Positions 24,262-32,619 of a DNA stretch of 64,000 nucleotides are shown in pieces; position 1 is the stretch's first letter, and each line of letters starts with the position of its first letter. Source of the DNA: JAHEJX01 sp041605955 (GTDB lineage Bacteria; Actinomycetota; Acidimicrobiia; Spongiisociales; UBA5794); assembly GCA_041605955.1 (NCBI GenBank), contig JBFIXI010000002.1, forward strand, positions 1 through 64,000, written 5' to 3'. The translations under genes were made by a program, and so were the position numbers. The notes under the pieces are model-generated. The model searched no databases, was not told the origin of the DNA, and saw only the letters and a list, made by a program, of their open reading frames with translations.

Positions 24262-25666
24262 CGCAGCTCAGGCAGTGGGCGAGGACAATCGAGTGCTCGC
24301 CGTCAACCAACTGGGCTGGGAGGCGGGGATTCGCCACGGAATGCGCCGCGGAGAAGCCGAAGCCATCTGTCCCAATGTGGTCACGATCGCCAGCGATCCG
24401 GGAATCGAGGCGGTTCGCTTCGAGCCGGTTGCTCGAGCTATCGAAGAGCTCGTTCCCAATATCGAGCTGACCGCTCCCGGTTTGGTGTTTGCCCCGGTGG
24501 CCGGAGCGATCAAGTACTACGGAGGGGAAGAGCCACTGGTGGCACGGATCGCCAAAGAGATCGATTTGGTCACCGGTCCCGGGTTCAAGATCGGCTTGGC
24601 GGCCGGACCCTTTGCGGCTCAGCGGGCGGCTGAGCTTGCCGATCCAATCCGTATCGTCGATGACGACGCTGAGTTTCTCGCCTCGCTCGACATTGCCTCT
24701 CTGGGCAGTGAAGAGTTGGCGGCTACTTTCCGCTGGTTGGGAATCACCACTCTGGGTGCGCTGGCTGATCTGCCTCGAGAAGCGATCATCACGAGATTCG
24801 GATCTCTCGGAGGGGAGGCCCATCGGTTGGCTAATGGCTTGGACCGGGTTCCCCACGCCAGGCAAATACCTTCCGATCTCGATGTGGAGGAAGTGTTTAC
24901 GCCCCCACTGGACAATCTGGAACAGGCCGCCTTCGTCGCTCGTGCCATGGCCAATCGACTCGTCTCCGAGTTGCGCGCTCATGGAGCCGCGCCCCATCGG
25001 GTGGTCGTGACTGCGGAGGCTGCCGATGGAACGCTGCGGGTGCGCACCTGGCGCAATCGGGACCCGTTCGATGAGGGATCGCTTACGGAGCGGGTTCGCT
25101 GGCAATTGCGGGCGTGGCTCGACAGTGCCCGCTTCCAGAGTGGCCCCGGGATTCGCGGTGGATTGGTGAGGCTGCGGATTGCCCCTGCGGATGTCTCTGA
25201 CCGCGGAAGACAGCTGGTGCTCAGCGAAGACGCTCATTCCGCGGCCGAAGTCGAGCGGGCTCTGATTCAGACACAAGCAATTGTCGGTATCGAGGGCGTG
25301 ATGCAGGCTCGTCCCAAGGGCGGGCGGCTTCCCAGAGATCGGGTTGCCTGGTATCGATGGGGGGATACTCCTCCTGACGTAGCCGACGATGCCCCCTGGC
25401 CGGCTCGTATTCCGGACCCGTCGCCGGCACTGGTTCCTCCGGAGCCTCCCCGGCTCGAGGTGGAGTGGGACGGGGGTATGCCCACCCGGGTCCGGTTGGG
25501 CAGCCGGTGGGTCGAGATCCTCTCATGGGCGGGCCCTTGGCGCGACATCGGCCGTTGGTGGAAAGGAGAAGGACCCTGTGATCGTTATCAGTTGGTCACG
25601 TCTGCAGGGGCATTCCTATGCGAAGTGCACGAAGGAAGCGCATTCCTGATAGGAGTGTACGACTGA
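24194..25666 (+). CDS. imuB: ImuB, non-catalytic Y-family polymerase homologue
   Basis: Scaffold of the mutasome that links DnaE2 to the beta clamp. The 490 residues begin with LCVWYPDWPLRRPDVPLD, a typical ImuB start, then a Y-family palm/finger region where the usual catalytic acidic residues are replaced (FAPVAGAIKYYGG where active polymerases have an SxDE motif). A thumb/helix-hairpin segment (TLGALADLPREAIITRFG) and a little-finger region follow, and a C-terminal domain ends in FLCEVHEGSAFLIGVYD. ATG 24194 has GGAGG 3 nt upstream and lies inside imuA. I did not find a clear clamp-binding motif. Confidence 0.88.
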   Translation: MGRTLCVWYPDWPLRRPDVPLDSAAQAVGEDNRVLAVNQLGWEAGIRHGMRRGEAEAICPNVVTIASDPGIEAVRFEPVARAIEELVPNIELTAPGLVFAPVAGAIKYYGGEEPLVARIAKEIDLVTGPGFKIGLAAGPFAAQRAAELADPIRIVDDDAEFLASLDIASLGSEELAATFRWLGITTLGALADLPREAIITRFGSLGGEAHRLANGLDRVPHARQIPSDLDVEEVFTPPLDNLEQAAFVARAMANRLVSELRAHGAAPHRVVVTAEAADGTLRVRTWRNRDPFDEGSLTERVRWQLRAWLDSARFQSGPGIRGGLVRLRIAPADVSDRGRQLVLSEDAHSAAEVERALIQTQAIVGIEGVMQARPKGGRLPRDRVAWYRWGDTPPDVADDAPWPARIPDPSPALVPPEPPRLEVEWDGGMPTRVRLGSRWVEILSWAGPWRDIGRWWKGEGPCDRYQLVTSAGAFLCEVHEGSAFLIGVYD

Positions 25667-25679
25667 GAGGGGCGCGTCC

Positions 25680-26429
25680 TCAGCGCCGCGTACCCATGAG
25701 CGCCTCTCGTTGCGCCTGGTACTCCTTTTCGATCACGCGGTGGGTTCGCGCGCGTAACTCATCTAGGTCTGCCAAAGTCAAGCCCTGGACCGAGATCGGC
25801 TCATGAATCACGGCTCGGATCGGTCCCCCCATGACGATCTTGGTGTGGGGACGCCATGCCTCCCAGGTCCCGGCGATCGTCACCGGAATGATGTCGAGCC
25901 CGGTCGTGATCGCGATGCGAAAAGCCCCCTTCTTGAACGAAGCCATCTCCCCGGTCAAAGACCGGGTTCCTTCCGGAAAGATGATCAAGGACTGGCCGCG
26001 AGCTTGGGCTGCCGCTACTCCGGCGTTGACCTCCGAGTGGATGGCGGCACCTCGCACTCGGTCGACCCGTACGATCCCAATCAGCCCCATGGCTTGCTTG
26101 AAGATGGGGATCTTGAACAGCTCGGCCTTGGCGAGATAGCGGATCGGCATACGAGTGGCCAGGAACATCACCGGGATGTCGAGGTTCGAAAGGTGGTTGC
26201 CAATAAACACGAACTGTCCGGTCGGGTCGATGTTGTCCTGTCCTTCAGTATCCAGGCGGCACCCGGCCAGGGCCAGGAAGAAGCTGCTCCAGCCGTGAAT
26301 CACTCGCTCGACGATGGGGGCATCGCGTCGCACCAGGGACAACCCGGCCACGACGGCCGACGCCAGCAACGTCCCAATCACGAAGACGGGGGCCAGCAGA
26401 ATCGTTCGTAGCCCTCGCAGCACCTTCAT
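25680..26429 (-). CDS. plsC: 1-acyl-sn-glycerol-3-phosphate acyltransferase
   Basis: Acylates lysophosphatidic acid to phosphatidic acid, the substrate of CdsA. The 249-residue protein has an N-terminal membrane segment (LLAPVFVIGTLLASAVVAGL), the HX4D motif in GNHLSNLD, the substrate motif FPEGTRS and later IIPVTIAGT. ATG 26429 lies 6 nt after a minus-strand TACGCT, a leaderless-type arrangement. A longer reading would run into the divergent glycosylase gene and is rejected. It ends 14 nt from the convergent imuB stop. Confidence 0.92.
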   Translation of the reverse strand: MKVLRGLRTILLAPVFVIGTLLASAVVAGLSLVRRDAPIVERVIHGWSSFFLALAGCRLDTEGQDNIDPTGQFVFIGNHLSNLDIPVMFLATRMPIRYLAKAELFKIPIFKQAMGLIGIVRVDRVRGAAIHSEVNAGVAAAQARGQSLIIFPEGTRSLTGEMASFKKGAFRIAITTGLDIIPVTIAGTWEAWRPHTKIVMGGPIRAVIHEPISVQGLTLADLDELRARTHRVIEKEYQAQREALMGTRR

Positions 26430-26441
26430 GGGATTAGCGTA
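26430..26441 (-). promoter_or_regulatory. Leaderless-type promoter of plsC
   Basis: On the minus strand TACGCT is followed by AATCCC and the plsC ATG at 26429. No ribosome binding site is present. Confidence 0.45.
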
Positions 26442-26468
26442 GCGGTGGCGAAATTCGGGTCTAACGGC

Positions 26469-27647
26469 ATGGTTGTTCGCAAGCTGAGTGTCGATCGGGC
26501 GCGGCGCGCCGCCCTGGCCGCGCAAGGCTTGGCGCGGCCGGCGCCGCCCGGCCGGGTGGACCGGCGCCATTTTCGGCGTTTGTTCGCCGACATCGGGCTG
26601 CTGCAGCTCGACTCGGTCAACGTGCTGGAGCGGTCCCATTATCTGCCGGTCCTGGCCCGGCTCGGCGAATACCGGAAGCCAGACCTGGATCGATACACGG
26701 TCGAGTCGGGTGAGGTTTTCGAGTATTGGGGCCATGAGGCATCGCTATTGCCGGTAGAGCTCTACCCGCTGCTGCGCTTCAGAATGAACGGCCTCAAGCC
26801 ATGGCGCCGGGTGCGGGCGCTGATGGAAGACCATCCCGGATACGTTGAGTCGGTCTACGACGAGGTGGTCGCCCGGGGGCCGATGACCGTGGGGGACCTT
26901 GCCGACCCCGGACGCCGCTCCGGCAGCTGGTGGGGTTGGGGCAACGGGAAGATCGCGCTCGAGTGGCTGTTCGCATCCGGCCGCATCACCGCCTACCGCA
27001 CCGCCAATTTCACACGCGTCTACGACCTCCCGGAGCGGGTACTGCCCGCCTCCGTCTTGGAGGCCGAACCCGTCTCCCGTCACGAGGCCTACCGGCGCCT
27101 ACTCGTGCGATCCGTGCAGCACCATGCCGTCGGTACCGCCGCGGACCTGGCCGACTACTACCGGTTGCACGGGCCCAGTGCCCGCCCCATCCTGGCCGAG
27201 CTGGCCGACGAGGGCGTGATCGCTCGGGTCGAGGTGCCGGGGTGGAGGGGTCCGGTTTACGCCGATCCTGACCTGTCTGTGCCGCGCCGGGTGACCGGAT
27301 CCGCACTGTTGAGCCCATTCGATCCTGTTGTCTGGGCGCGTGACCGTGCCGAGCGACTATTCGACTTCCGCTACCGCATTGAGATCTACGTGCCGAAGTC
27401 GAAAAGAGTCTTCGGCTACTACGTGCTGCCCTACCTGCTAGATGGTGAGCTGGTGGGTCGCGTCGACTTGAAGGCGGACCGACACGCCGGACTGCTGCGG
27501 GTGCAGGCCGCTCACGCAGAGCCGGGTGTCGATGCGCGCCGAGTCGCCGCCGCGATGTGGAGCGATCTCGCGAGCATGGCTCGCTGGCTGGGTCTCGACG
27601 GAATCGCAGTATCTGGCGAAGGCAATCTCAAGCTGCCGGGCGGATGA
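26469..27647 (+). CDS. YcaQ/AlkX-family DNA glycosylase (winged-helix, crosslink repair)
   Basis: This family (COG3214, winged helix) includes glycosylases that unhook DNA interstrand crosslinks or remove bulky alkyl adducts. The 392-residue reading has the family layout: N-terminal helices with GLLQLDSVNVLERSHY, in which Gln 46-Leu-Asp 48 matches the QxD catalytic motif of the YcaQ/AlkX branch; then EYWGHEASLLP, tandem winged-helix regions, and a C-terminal barrel with FRYRIEIYVPKSKRVFGYYV and LVGRVDLKADR. ATG 26469 is chosen; GTG 26445 would add eight residues but lies close to a likely -10 element. It sits 0.8 kb from the SOS-regulated imuAB, although it shows no LexA box. The 3' end overlaps the next gene by 20 nt, tail to tail. 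Confidence 0.88.
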   Translation: MVVRKLSVDRARRAALAAQGLARPAPPGRVDRRHFRRLFADIGLLQLDSVNVLERSHYLPVLARLGEYRKPDLDRYTVESGEVFEYWGHEASLLPVELYPLLRFRMNGLKPWRRVRALMEDHPGYVESVYDEVVARGPMTVGDLADPGRRSGSWWGWGNGKIALEWLFASGRITAYRTANFTRVYDLPERVLPASVLEAEPVSRHEAYRRLLVRSVQHHAVGTAADLADYYRLHGPSARPILAELADEGVIARVEVPGWRGPVYADPDLSVPRRVTGSALLSPFDPVVWARDRAERLFDFRYRIEIYVPKSKRVFGYYVLPYLLDGELVGRVDLKADRHAGLLRVQAAHAEPGVDARRVAAAMWSDLASMARWLGLDGIAVSGEGNLKLPGG

Positions 27648-28971
27648 AGGCTCCGCCCAAGCGCACATTGGCTTCGAGCGGCACTGCGAATTGCGCGCCG
27701 TTGCGCGGGTTGATGATGATCAGCTCGCTCGTGCTCGGCGTCCATACGAAGAACCACTGCCCATCCTGGGAGAAACCCACCGTGCTGCGGGGATCCTGAC
27801 TTGGCAGGGGGATGAGGCGCAGCGAGCGCGTGTCGAGCCGCTGCAGCACCAGCGCCGTACGAATGCCGCCGCTGACGGTGCGTCCTACCCACACTCCGTC
27901 AGGTGACAAGCTCCAGCGGCCGTCGGAGGCGAAGATCGACTCGCCGTCGGCGAGGTCCTCGCGGGGTGGAATAGTGGAGACGGTGAAGGCAGTGTTCGGA
28001 GCGCTGGAGGGCTCGAGCACGACTATCTCCGTCGGCACGATGGCGACTGTGACGTCAATAGAGACACCCGCCGCTTCGAGCGCGTCCTCGGTGCCCACTG
28101 CAACGACTCTTCCCGAGCGGCTGGCCCGCAACGGCTCGGCGGCGGCCTGCGCCAGCACCCGACCTTCGGTGTCACGCAGGACGGTCAGCGCCGGCTGCTT
28201 GACGATTATCTGTCCCGTACTGTCATCGATGAGGTTGACCGGCGGGGCGAGGTATTCCGCCAGGACCAGGCCGTGGTCCGTCCAGCCCATCAGCCAGCTG
28301 TTGCCTGGCAGGTCGCCGACGCGACGTATCTCGCCGTCCGGCGGCCTCATATAGAGCGCCGTCTCCTTCGATACCTGATCTGTTCCCACCCAGGCAATCG
28401 TGCCGCTCCCGGCCGGATCCCAAGCGAACCCGTGACTGCCGACGAAGATGGGCTCCTGGCGCTGCCAGCCTCCAACGTGGAGCGCCCGGGCCCGCCCCGC
28501 CGTCTCGTAGGCGATGAAGTCCAATGAGGCGGGCTCCGGTTGGACCGATATGGTGCGGGTGCTGCTCAACACGAAGCTCTGCGCCTGGCCACGGCCGGCA
28601 TCCCAGAATGTCATGCGGTCGCCCTCGCGGCTCTGGCTGAAGGCGATCAGTCCGCCTTCCAGCCAGGGAACCAGCTCACTCAAGAGGGGCGGTGATGTGG
28701 TTGTTGTCGGAGTCGCACTCGAAGGCACTGCTGGGTCTTCGTCGGAGACAAGCGGTGCCAGCGTGACAAAACCACCCGAGCCCACTGCGGGACCGCTCTC
28801 GGGCTCGGGTCGGCCGGTACCGGCCAGCCACAGCGCGAAGACGATCACGGCAGCAAGTGCCAGCAGGGCCGGAGGCCATTGGCCCCCGGAGCGCGGCATG
28901 CGGCGGCCGGCGTCGTCTGGTCGAAGCGGCGGCAGCGGAGTGATGCGGCCGCGACCCTCGGGTGCCTCCAT
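27628..28971 (-). CDS. Membrane-anchored propeller-like protein, unknown function
   Basis: Not recognised at family level. The 447-residue protein has a short basic cytosolic start, one hydrophobic segment (about 32-50, ALLALAAVIVFALWLAG), a Ser/Thr/Pro linker, and about 340 residues outside the cell. The outer part is made of WD40/TolB-like strands (FIAYETAGRARALHV, RWSLSPDGVWVGR, GFSQDGQWFFVWTP), suggesting a beta-propeller. ATG 28971 is used. TACCAT lies 8 nt upstream on the minus strand, so the transcript may be nearly leaderless. Longer readings would overlap the divergent dehydrogenase. It is convergent with the glycosylase gene. Confidence 0.78.
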   Translation of the reverse strand: MEAPEGRGRITPLPPLRPDDAGRRMPRSGGQWPPALLALAAVIVFALWLAGTGRPEPESGPAVGSGGFVTLAPLVSDEDPAVPSSATPTTTTSPPLLSELVPWLEGGLIAFSQSREGDRMTFWDAGRGQAQSFVLSSTRTISVQPEPASLDFIAYETAGRARALHVGGWQRQEPIFVGSHGFAWDPAGSGTIAWVGTDQVSKETALYMRPPDGEIRRVGDLPGNSWLMGWTDHGLVLAEYLAPPVNLIDDSTGQIIVKQPALTVLRDTEGRVLAQAAAEPLRASRSGRVVAVGTEDALEAAGVSIDVTVAIVPTEIVVLEPSSAPNTAFTVSTIPPREDLADGESIFASDGRWSLSPDGVWVGRTVSGGIRTALVLQRLDTRSLRLIPLPSQDPRSTVGFSQDGQWFFVWTPSTSELIIINPRNGAQFAVPLEANVRLGGAFIRPAA

Positions 28972-29076
28972 CGGGAGGGATGGTAATACGCGGGGACCAC
29001 CCTGATTACTGGTGGGCCCGTTGGGGCGAGGGGAGGGTCTAACGTGCCTTCCTAGCCGATTCCCGAAGGGAGAACG
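28972..29076. promoter_or_regulatory. Divergent promoter region with an inverted repeat
   Basis: Between the divergent starts at 28971 (minus) and 29077 (plus) lies CCACC-CTGATTACT-GGTGG (about 28998-29016), a 5-bp inverted repeat that could be an operator. TAACGT near 29040 is a plausible -10 for the plus-strand operon. Confidence 0.3.
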
Positions 29077-29982
29077 ATGGTGGATTTCACGGACCGGGTC
29101 GCGATCGTCACCGGCGCCGGCGGTGGACTTGGTCGGTCGCACGCCCTGCTGCTGGCGTCGCTGGGCGCCGCCGTGGTCGTCAACGACTTGGGGGGCACGG
29201 TCCACGGCGAGGGATCATCGGCCCGCGCCGCGGACGGCGTCGTTGCCGAGATCGAAGCGAGTGGAGGAGTGGCCGTTGCCGACTACAACTCGGTGGCGGC
29301 TCCGGAGTCGGCCCGCGCCATCGTCGAACGCGCCTTGGAGGAGTTCGGCCGAGTCGACATCCTCATCAACAACGCCGGCATCCTGCGGGACCGCTCGTTC
29401 GCCAACATGACGGACGAGGAGCTTCGCGCAGTCCTCGACGTTCACCTGCGCGGCGCCTTCTACGTGACTCAGCCAGCTTTCATTCATATGAAGGAGCACG
29501 GCTACGGTCGCATCATCATGACGTCGAGCGCGTCGGGCATCATGGGCAACTTCGGGCAATCCAACTATGGAGCCGCCAAGATGGGCCTGATCGGGCTCAT
29601 GAATGTGTTGGCGTTGGAGGGCGCCAAGTACGGCATCAAGGTCAACGCCATTGCGCCCATCGCCGGCACCCGGATGACTCGTGACATCCTCGGTGAGGTA
29701 TTCGACTACTTCCGGCCCGAGTTGGTCTCACCGGCGGTCGCCTACCTTGCGTCGGAGGAGTGCGAACTGTCGGCGGAGGTCTGGTCTGTGGGAGGCGGTT
29801 CGGTGAGTCGGGTCTTCATCGCGCTCGCCGAGGGCTACTTCAAACATCCGCATCAGGGCGACCTGACCGTTGACGATATCGTGGCCAACCTCGCCGAGAT
29901 CCGCTCCGAGGACGGCTACATCATCCCGTATTCCTCCCAGGACGAATTCGCCAAGCTGGGTCCGCGCCTGCTCGACGGATGA
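29077..29982 (+). CDS. Short-chain dehydrogenase, multifunctional-enzyme-2-like 3-hydroxyacyl-CoA type
   Basis: NAD(P)-dependent oxidoreductase of the classical SDR fold. The 301 residues show TGAGGGLG (12-19), the NNAG motif in ILINNAGILRD, Ser in MTSSASGIMG, and the catalytic YGAAK with Tyr 164 and Lys 168. FGQSNYGAAKMGLIGL and the extended C-terminal part resemble the dehydrogenase unit of peroxisomal multifunctional enzyme 2, which acts on 3-hydroxyacyl-CoA. No hydratase partner is adjacent, so the substrate is inferred. GGGAG precedes the ATG by 5 nt. The stop overlaps the next gene (ATGA). Confidence 0.88.
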   Translation: MVDFTDRVAIVTGAGGGLGRSHALLLASLGAAVVVNDLGGTVHGEGSSARAADGVVAEIEASGGVAVADYNSVAAPESARAIVERALEEFGRVDILINNAGILRDRSFANMTDEELRAVLDVHLRGAFYVTQPAFIHMKEHGYGRIIMTSSASGIMGNFGQSNYGAAKMGLIGLMNVLALEGAKYGIKVNAIAPIAGTRMTRDILGEVFDYFRPELVSPAVAYLASEECELSAEVWSVGGGSVSRVFIALAEGYFKHPHQGDLTVDDIVANLAEIRSEDGYIIPYSSQDEFAKLGPRLLDG

Positions 29983-30557
29983 CCGCACCGCAGCCGGGGG
30001 CCGACGCCTCCAAGGACGAATGGCGGAACTGGGCGCGTCTCGTTCGCGCCGAGCTCGACTGGGAGGCGGCGACGGTGGCGATCGACGACTCGCTGGTCGC
30101 TTGGGGGCCGTTGCGGTCTGCTACCACGGTGTTGACGTACCTGCCAATGGCCGCCGAGGTGAATCTCCAACCGCTGCTGGAGAGCGACCTCCCCTGCCGC
30201 TGGGTCACCACCCGCACCCCGGAAACGGGACGAATGCTCACTCTGCACGAGTTGGGCGGTCCTCTGGAGGTTCACGCCTACGGGTATCTGCAGCCTCACG
30301 CCTCCGCGCCGCAGGTCGACCCGTTGGATATCGACGTGATGCTGGTCCCCGGGCTCGCTTTCGACCTGTGGGGGAACCGGCTCGGGCGGGGCGCCGGGTA
30401 CTACGACCGGCTGTTGACAATGGCCCGTCCCGATGCGCTGTTGCTCGGTATCGTTCCGGTGGCGCTGGTGGTCGATCGCCTGCCCGCCGGGGCCCATGAC
30501 GTACCCATGACCCACCTTGCAACGGAAGAAGGCGTGATCGAGACGGCCCGACCGTGA
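29979..30557 (+). CDS. 5-formyltetrahydrofolate cyclo-ligase
   Basis: Converts 5-formyl-THF to 5,10-methenyl-THF with ATP, returning the storage folate to the active pool. The 192-residue protein has an N-terminal helix with a conserved Arg/Leu pattern, and the diagnostic VPGLAFDLWGNRLGRGAGYY block, with the phosphate-binding RLGRGAGYYDR. Starts and stops overlap both neighbours (ATGA and GTGA), so it is co-translated with the SDR and the editing protein. Confidence 0.92.
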   Translation: MTAPQPGADASKDEWRNWARLVRAELDWEAATVAIDDSLVAWGPLRSATTVLTYLPMAAEVNLQPLLESDLPCRWVTTRTPETGRMLTLHELGGPLEVHAYGYLQPHASAPQVDPLDIDVMLVPGLAFDLWGNRLGRGAGYYDRLLTMARPDALLLGIVPVALVVDRLPAGAHDVPMTHLATEEGVIETARP

Positions 30558-31045
30558 CTGCCGCCTCGCACTTGCCGGCGGCCACCAGACGATTCCTGGC
30601 GTCGGTCGGCGACGTGGGCGTCACCATCGAGCCAGTCGTCTTTCCAGAAGATACCAGGACATCGGCACAGGCGGCAGCCGCGCTCGGATGTGAGGTTGCC
30701 GAGATCACGAAGTCCCTGGTGTTCATGGCCGATGAGGAGCCGGTGATGGTGTTGATCGCCGGAAATCGCCGGGTGGACGTGGCTGCGGTCGCCAAAGTCG
30801 TTGATGCCCAACGGGTACGACGGGCGCAGCTAGAGGAGGTGAGGAATCACACCGGTTTCGTCGCCGGAGGAACTCCTCCATTCGGGCATGTAAAGGCGAT
30901 GCGGGTTCTTGCCGATCGTTCCATTGACAGCAACGATGTCGTGTGGGTCGCTGCGGGGTCGCCGAAGAGCGTTTTCGCGATCGGCGTAGCGGACCTGGTG
31001 CGGCTCTCCGAGGCCGTTTGGGTCGATGTAGCAGAAGAGGTATGA
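30554..31045 (+). CDS. YbaK/ProX-like aminoacyl-tRNA editing protein
   Basis: Free-standing editing domain that clears mischarged tRNA. In 163 residues it shows ITKSLVF with the conserved Lys, VLIAGNRRVDVAAVAKV, and the AGGTPPFGH variant of the GGxxPFG motif. It differs clearly from the EbsC-like protein encoded at 19.8 kb, so its preferred mischarged tRNA may differ. The operon (SDR, folate enzyme, isochorismatase-like protein) gives no hint of substrate. Confidence 0.87.
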   Translation: MTAASHLPAATRRFLASVGDVGVTIEPVVFPEDTRTSAQAAAALGCEVAEITKSLVFMADEEPVMVLIAGNRRVDVAAVAKVVDAQRVRRAQLEEVRNHTGFVAGGTPPFGHVKAMRVLADRSIDSNDVVWVAAGSPKSVFAIGVADLVRLSEAVWVDVAEEV

Positions 31046-31051
31046 GCCAAA

Positions 31052-31609
31052 ATGGGAACCTGGCAAGACGCAACAGCACTGATCGTGATCGACGTCCAGA
31101 TGGGCTTCAACGACACCGGCTACTGGGGCGAGCGCAACAACCCGAACTGTGAGCTGAATATCGGCGATCTGCTGGAGGCCTGGCGCAAGCAAAGCTGGCC
31201 CGTGGTGTTCGTCAAACACAACTCGCTGGACGAGCGCTCGCCGCTGCACAAGAACCATCCGGGGAACGCGTTCAAGCCGGTGATGGAGGGTAACCCGGAC
31301 TTGCTCATCGAGAAGTCGACTCACTCGGCGTTCTTCGGAACGCCCGATCTGCATCGGTGGCTTCAGGACGAGGGCATCACCAGCATCGCCATCTGCGGCA
31401 TCCAGACCAACATGTGTTGCGAGTCCACGGCCCGCATGGCCTCCGATCTGGGCTACGACGTGCTGTTCATCATCGACGCGACACACACATTCGATATCAC
31501 TCCGCCGGACGGCCAAGGGATCAGGGCACGTGACGTCTCTCGCACCACGCAGCTCCAGCTCGATGGGCAGTTCGGGCGGGTGGTGCACACCAAGGAGCTG
31601 ATCGGCTAG
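31052..31609 (+). CDS. Isochorismatase-family cysteine hydrolase
   Basis: Members hydrolyse amides (nicotinamide, ureido groups) or isochorismate through a Cys-Asp-Lys triad. In this 185-residue protein the triad is Asp 14 (IVIDVQMGF), Lys in IEKSTHSAF and the Cys in the QTNMCCESTARMA segment, where two Cys are adjacent. A cis-peptide region (GIQTNMCC) is also typical. Substrate unknown. It starts 6 nt after the preceding stop and ends 11 nt from the convergent thiQ. Confidence 0.88.
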   Translation: MGTWQDATALIVIDVQMGFNDTGYWGERNNPNCELNIGDLLEAWRKQSWPVVFVKHNSLDERSPLHKNHPGNAFKPVMEGNPDLLIEKSTHSAFFGTPDLHRWLQDEGITSIAICGIQTNMCCESTARMASDLGYDVLFIIDATHTFDITPPDGQGIRARDVSRTTQLQLDGQFGRVVHTKELIG

Positions 31610-31620
31610 CTCCGGCTGGG

Positions 31621-32619
31621 CTAAGGCTTCACTTGAACCAATCGGGTCGCATTGACCCGCGCCCGGGTGGGGCCCGGCTGCACTGCGGCGTCGGCGGCCG
31701 CCAGCAGCTCGACTCCATCCAACTGCACAACCGCATGTACCGCGCCGTCCTGGAAACGGCGCGCTAGCACTTCCACGTCAAGCGATCCGTCGGCATCGAT
31801 CGTGATGGCTCCGGGAAGGAAGGCGATGTGATGTCGGCCGTCTGGCAGTCGCACAGGAACCTGGGCTCCAGCGATCTCGGCCCTTCCGTCGCTGACCGAG
31901 ACGTCGGCCAGCACCGGGAAGCCAAGGAGCGTGGCTACGGCAGCATCACCGGGATCCGCCCACAGCTTCTCCGGCGTGCCCTGCGCCACCTTGCGGCCGG
32001 CGTCGAGCACGACGACCTGATCGGACACGGCAAAGGCCTCATAGTGGTCGTGAGTCACGTAGAGAGCAGTAACGCCCAGCTCGCCGAAGATTCGTTGCAT
32101 GTCGGCCAACAACTGGTCGCGGCGGGCCCGGTCGAGCGCGCCCAGCGGTTCGTCGAGGAGGACCAGCTCCGGCTCGGGTGCCAACGTCCGGGCCAGCCCA
32201 ACCCGCTGTTGCTCACCTCCCGACAGATCCGCCACGCGACGCGACTCGTATCCGGCCAACCCGACCAGATCGAGCATATGGCGGACGCGGGCCTGCGACC
32301 AGTCGTCGGGTCGATTCTGCATGCGCAGCCCGAATGCGATGTTGCGGCCGACGTCGAGATGCGGGAACAGTGCGTAGTCCTGGAACATCAGGCCGAACTG
32401 GCGCTGATGGGCGGGCACCGCAGTGATGTCTCGACCTCGCCACGACACCTCTCCGGCATCGGGAACGACCAGCCCGGCTATGACCCGCAACAACGTGGTC
32501 TTGCCCGAGCCCGACTCTCCCATGATCGCGGTGATCGATCCCTCGGCCACTTCGAGGCTCACGTCGGCCAGAGCCTCCGTGGTCCCATACGTCACCGACA
32601 ACGACTGGCATCGCAGCAT
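31621..32619 (-). CDS. thiQ: Thiamine ABC transporter ATP-binding protein
   Basis: ATPase of a thiamine/TPP importer. The 332-residue protein has Walker A GESGSGKTT (34-42), the signature LSGGEQQR (132-139), Walker B LLDEP (154-158) and THDHYEA. A C-terminal extension (about 235-332) looks like a TOBE-type regulatory domain. Alone it could be annotated as iron or spermidine type; the thiN-thiB-thiP context and the TPP riboswitch decide for thiamine. Its start shares one base with the thiP stop (TGATG). Confidence 0.9.
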   Translation of the reverse strand: MLRCQSLSVTYGTTEALADVSLEVAEGSITAIMGESGSGKTTLLRVIAGLVVPDAGEVSWRGRDITAVPAHQRQFGLMFQDYALFPHLDVGRNIAFGLRMQNRPDDWSQARVRHMLDLVGLAGYESRRVADLSGGEQQRVGLARTLAPEPELVLLDEPLGALDRARRDQLLADMQRIFGELGVTALYVTHDHYEAFAVSDQVVVLDAGRKVAQGTPEKLWADPGDAAVATLLGFPVLADVSVSDGRAEIAGAQVPVRLPDGRHHIAFLPGAITIDADGSLDVEVLARRFQDGAVHAVVQLDGVELLAAADAAVQPGPTRARVNATRLVQVKP

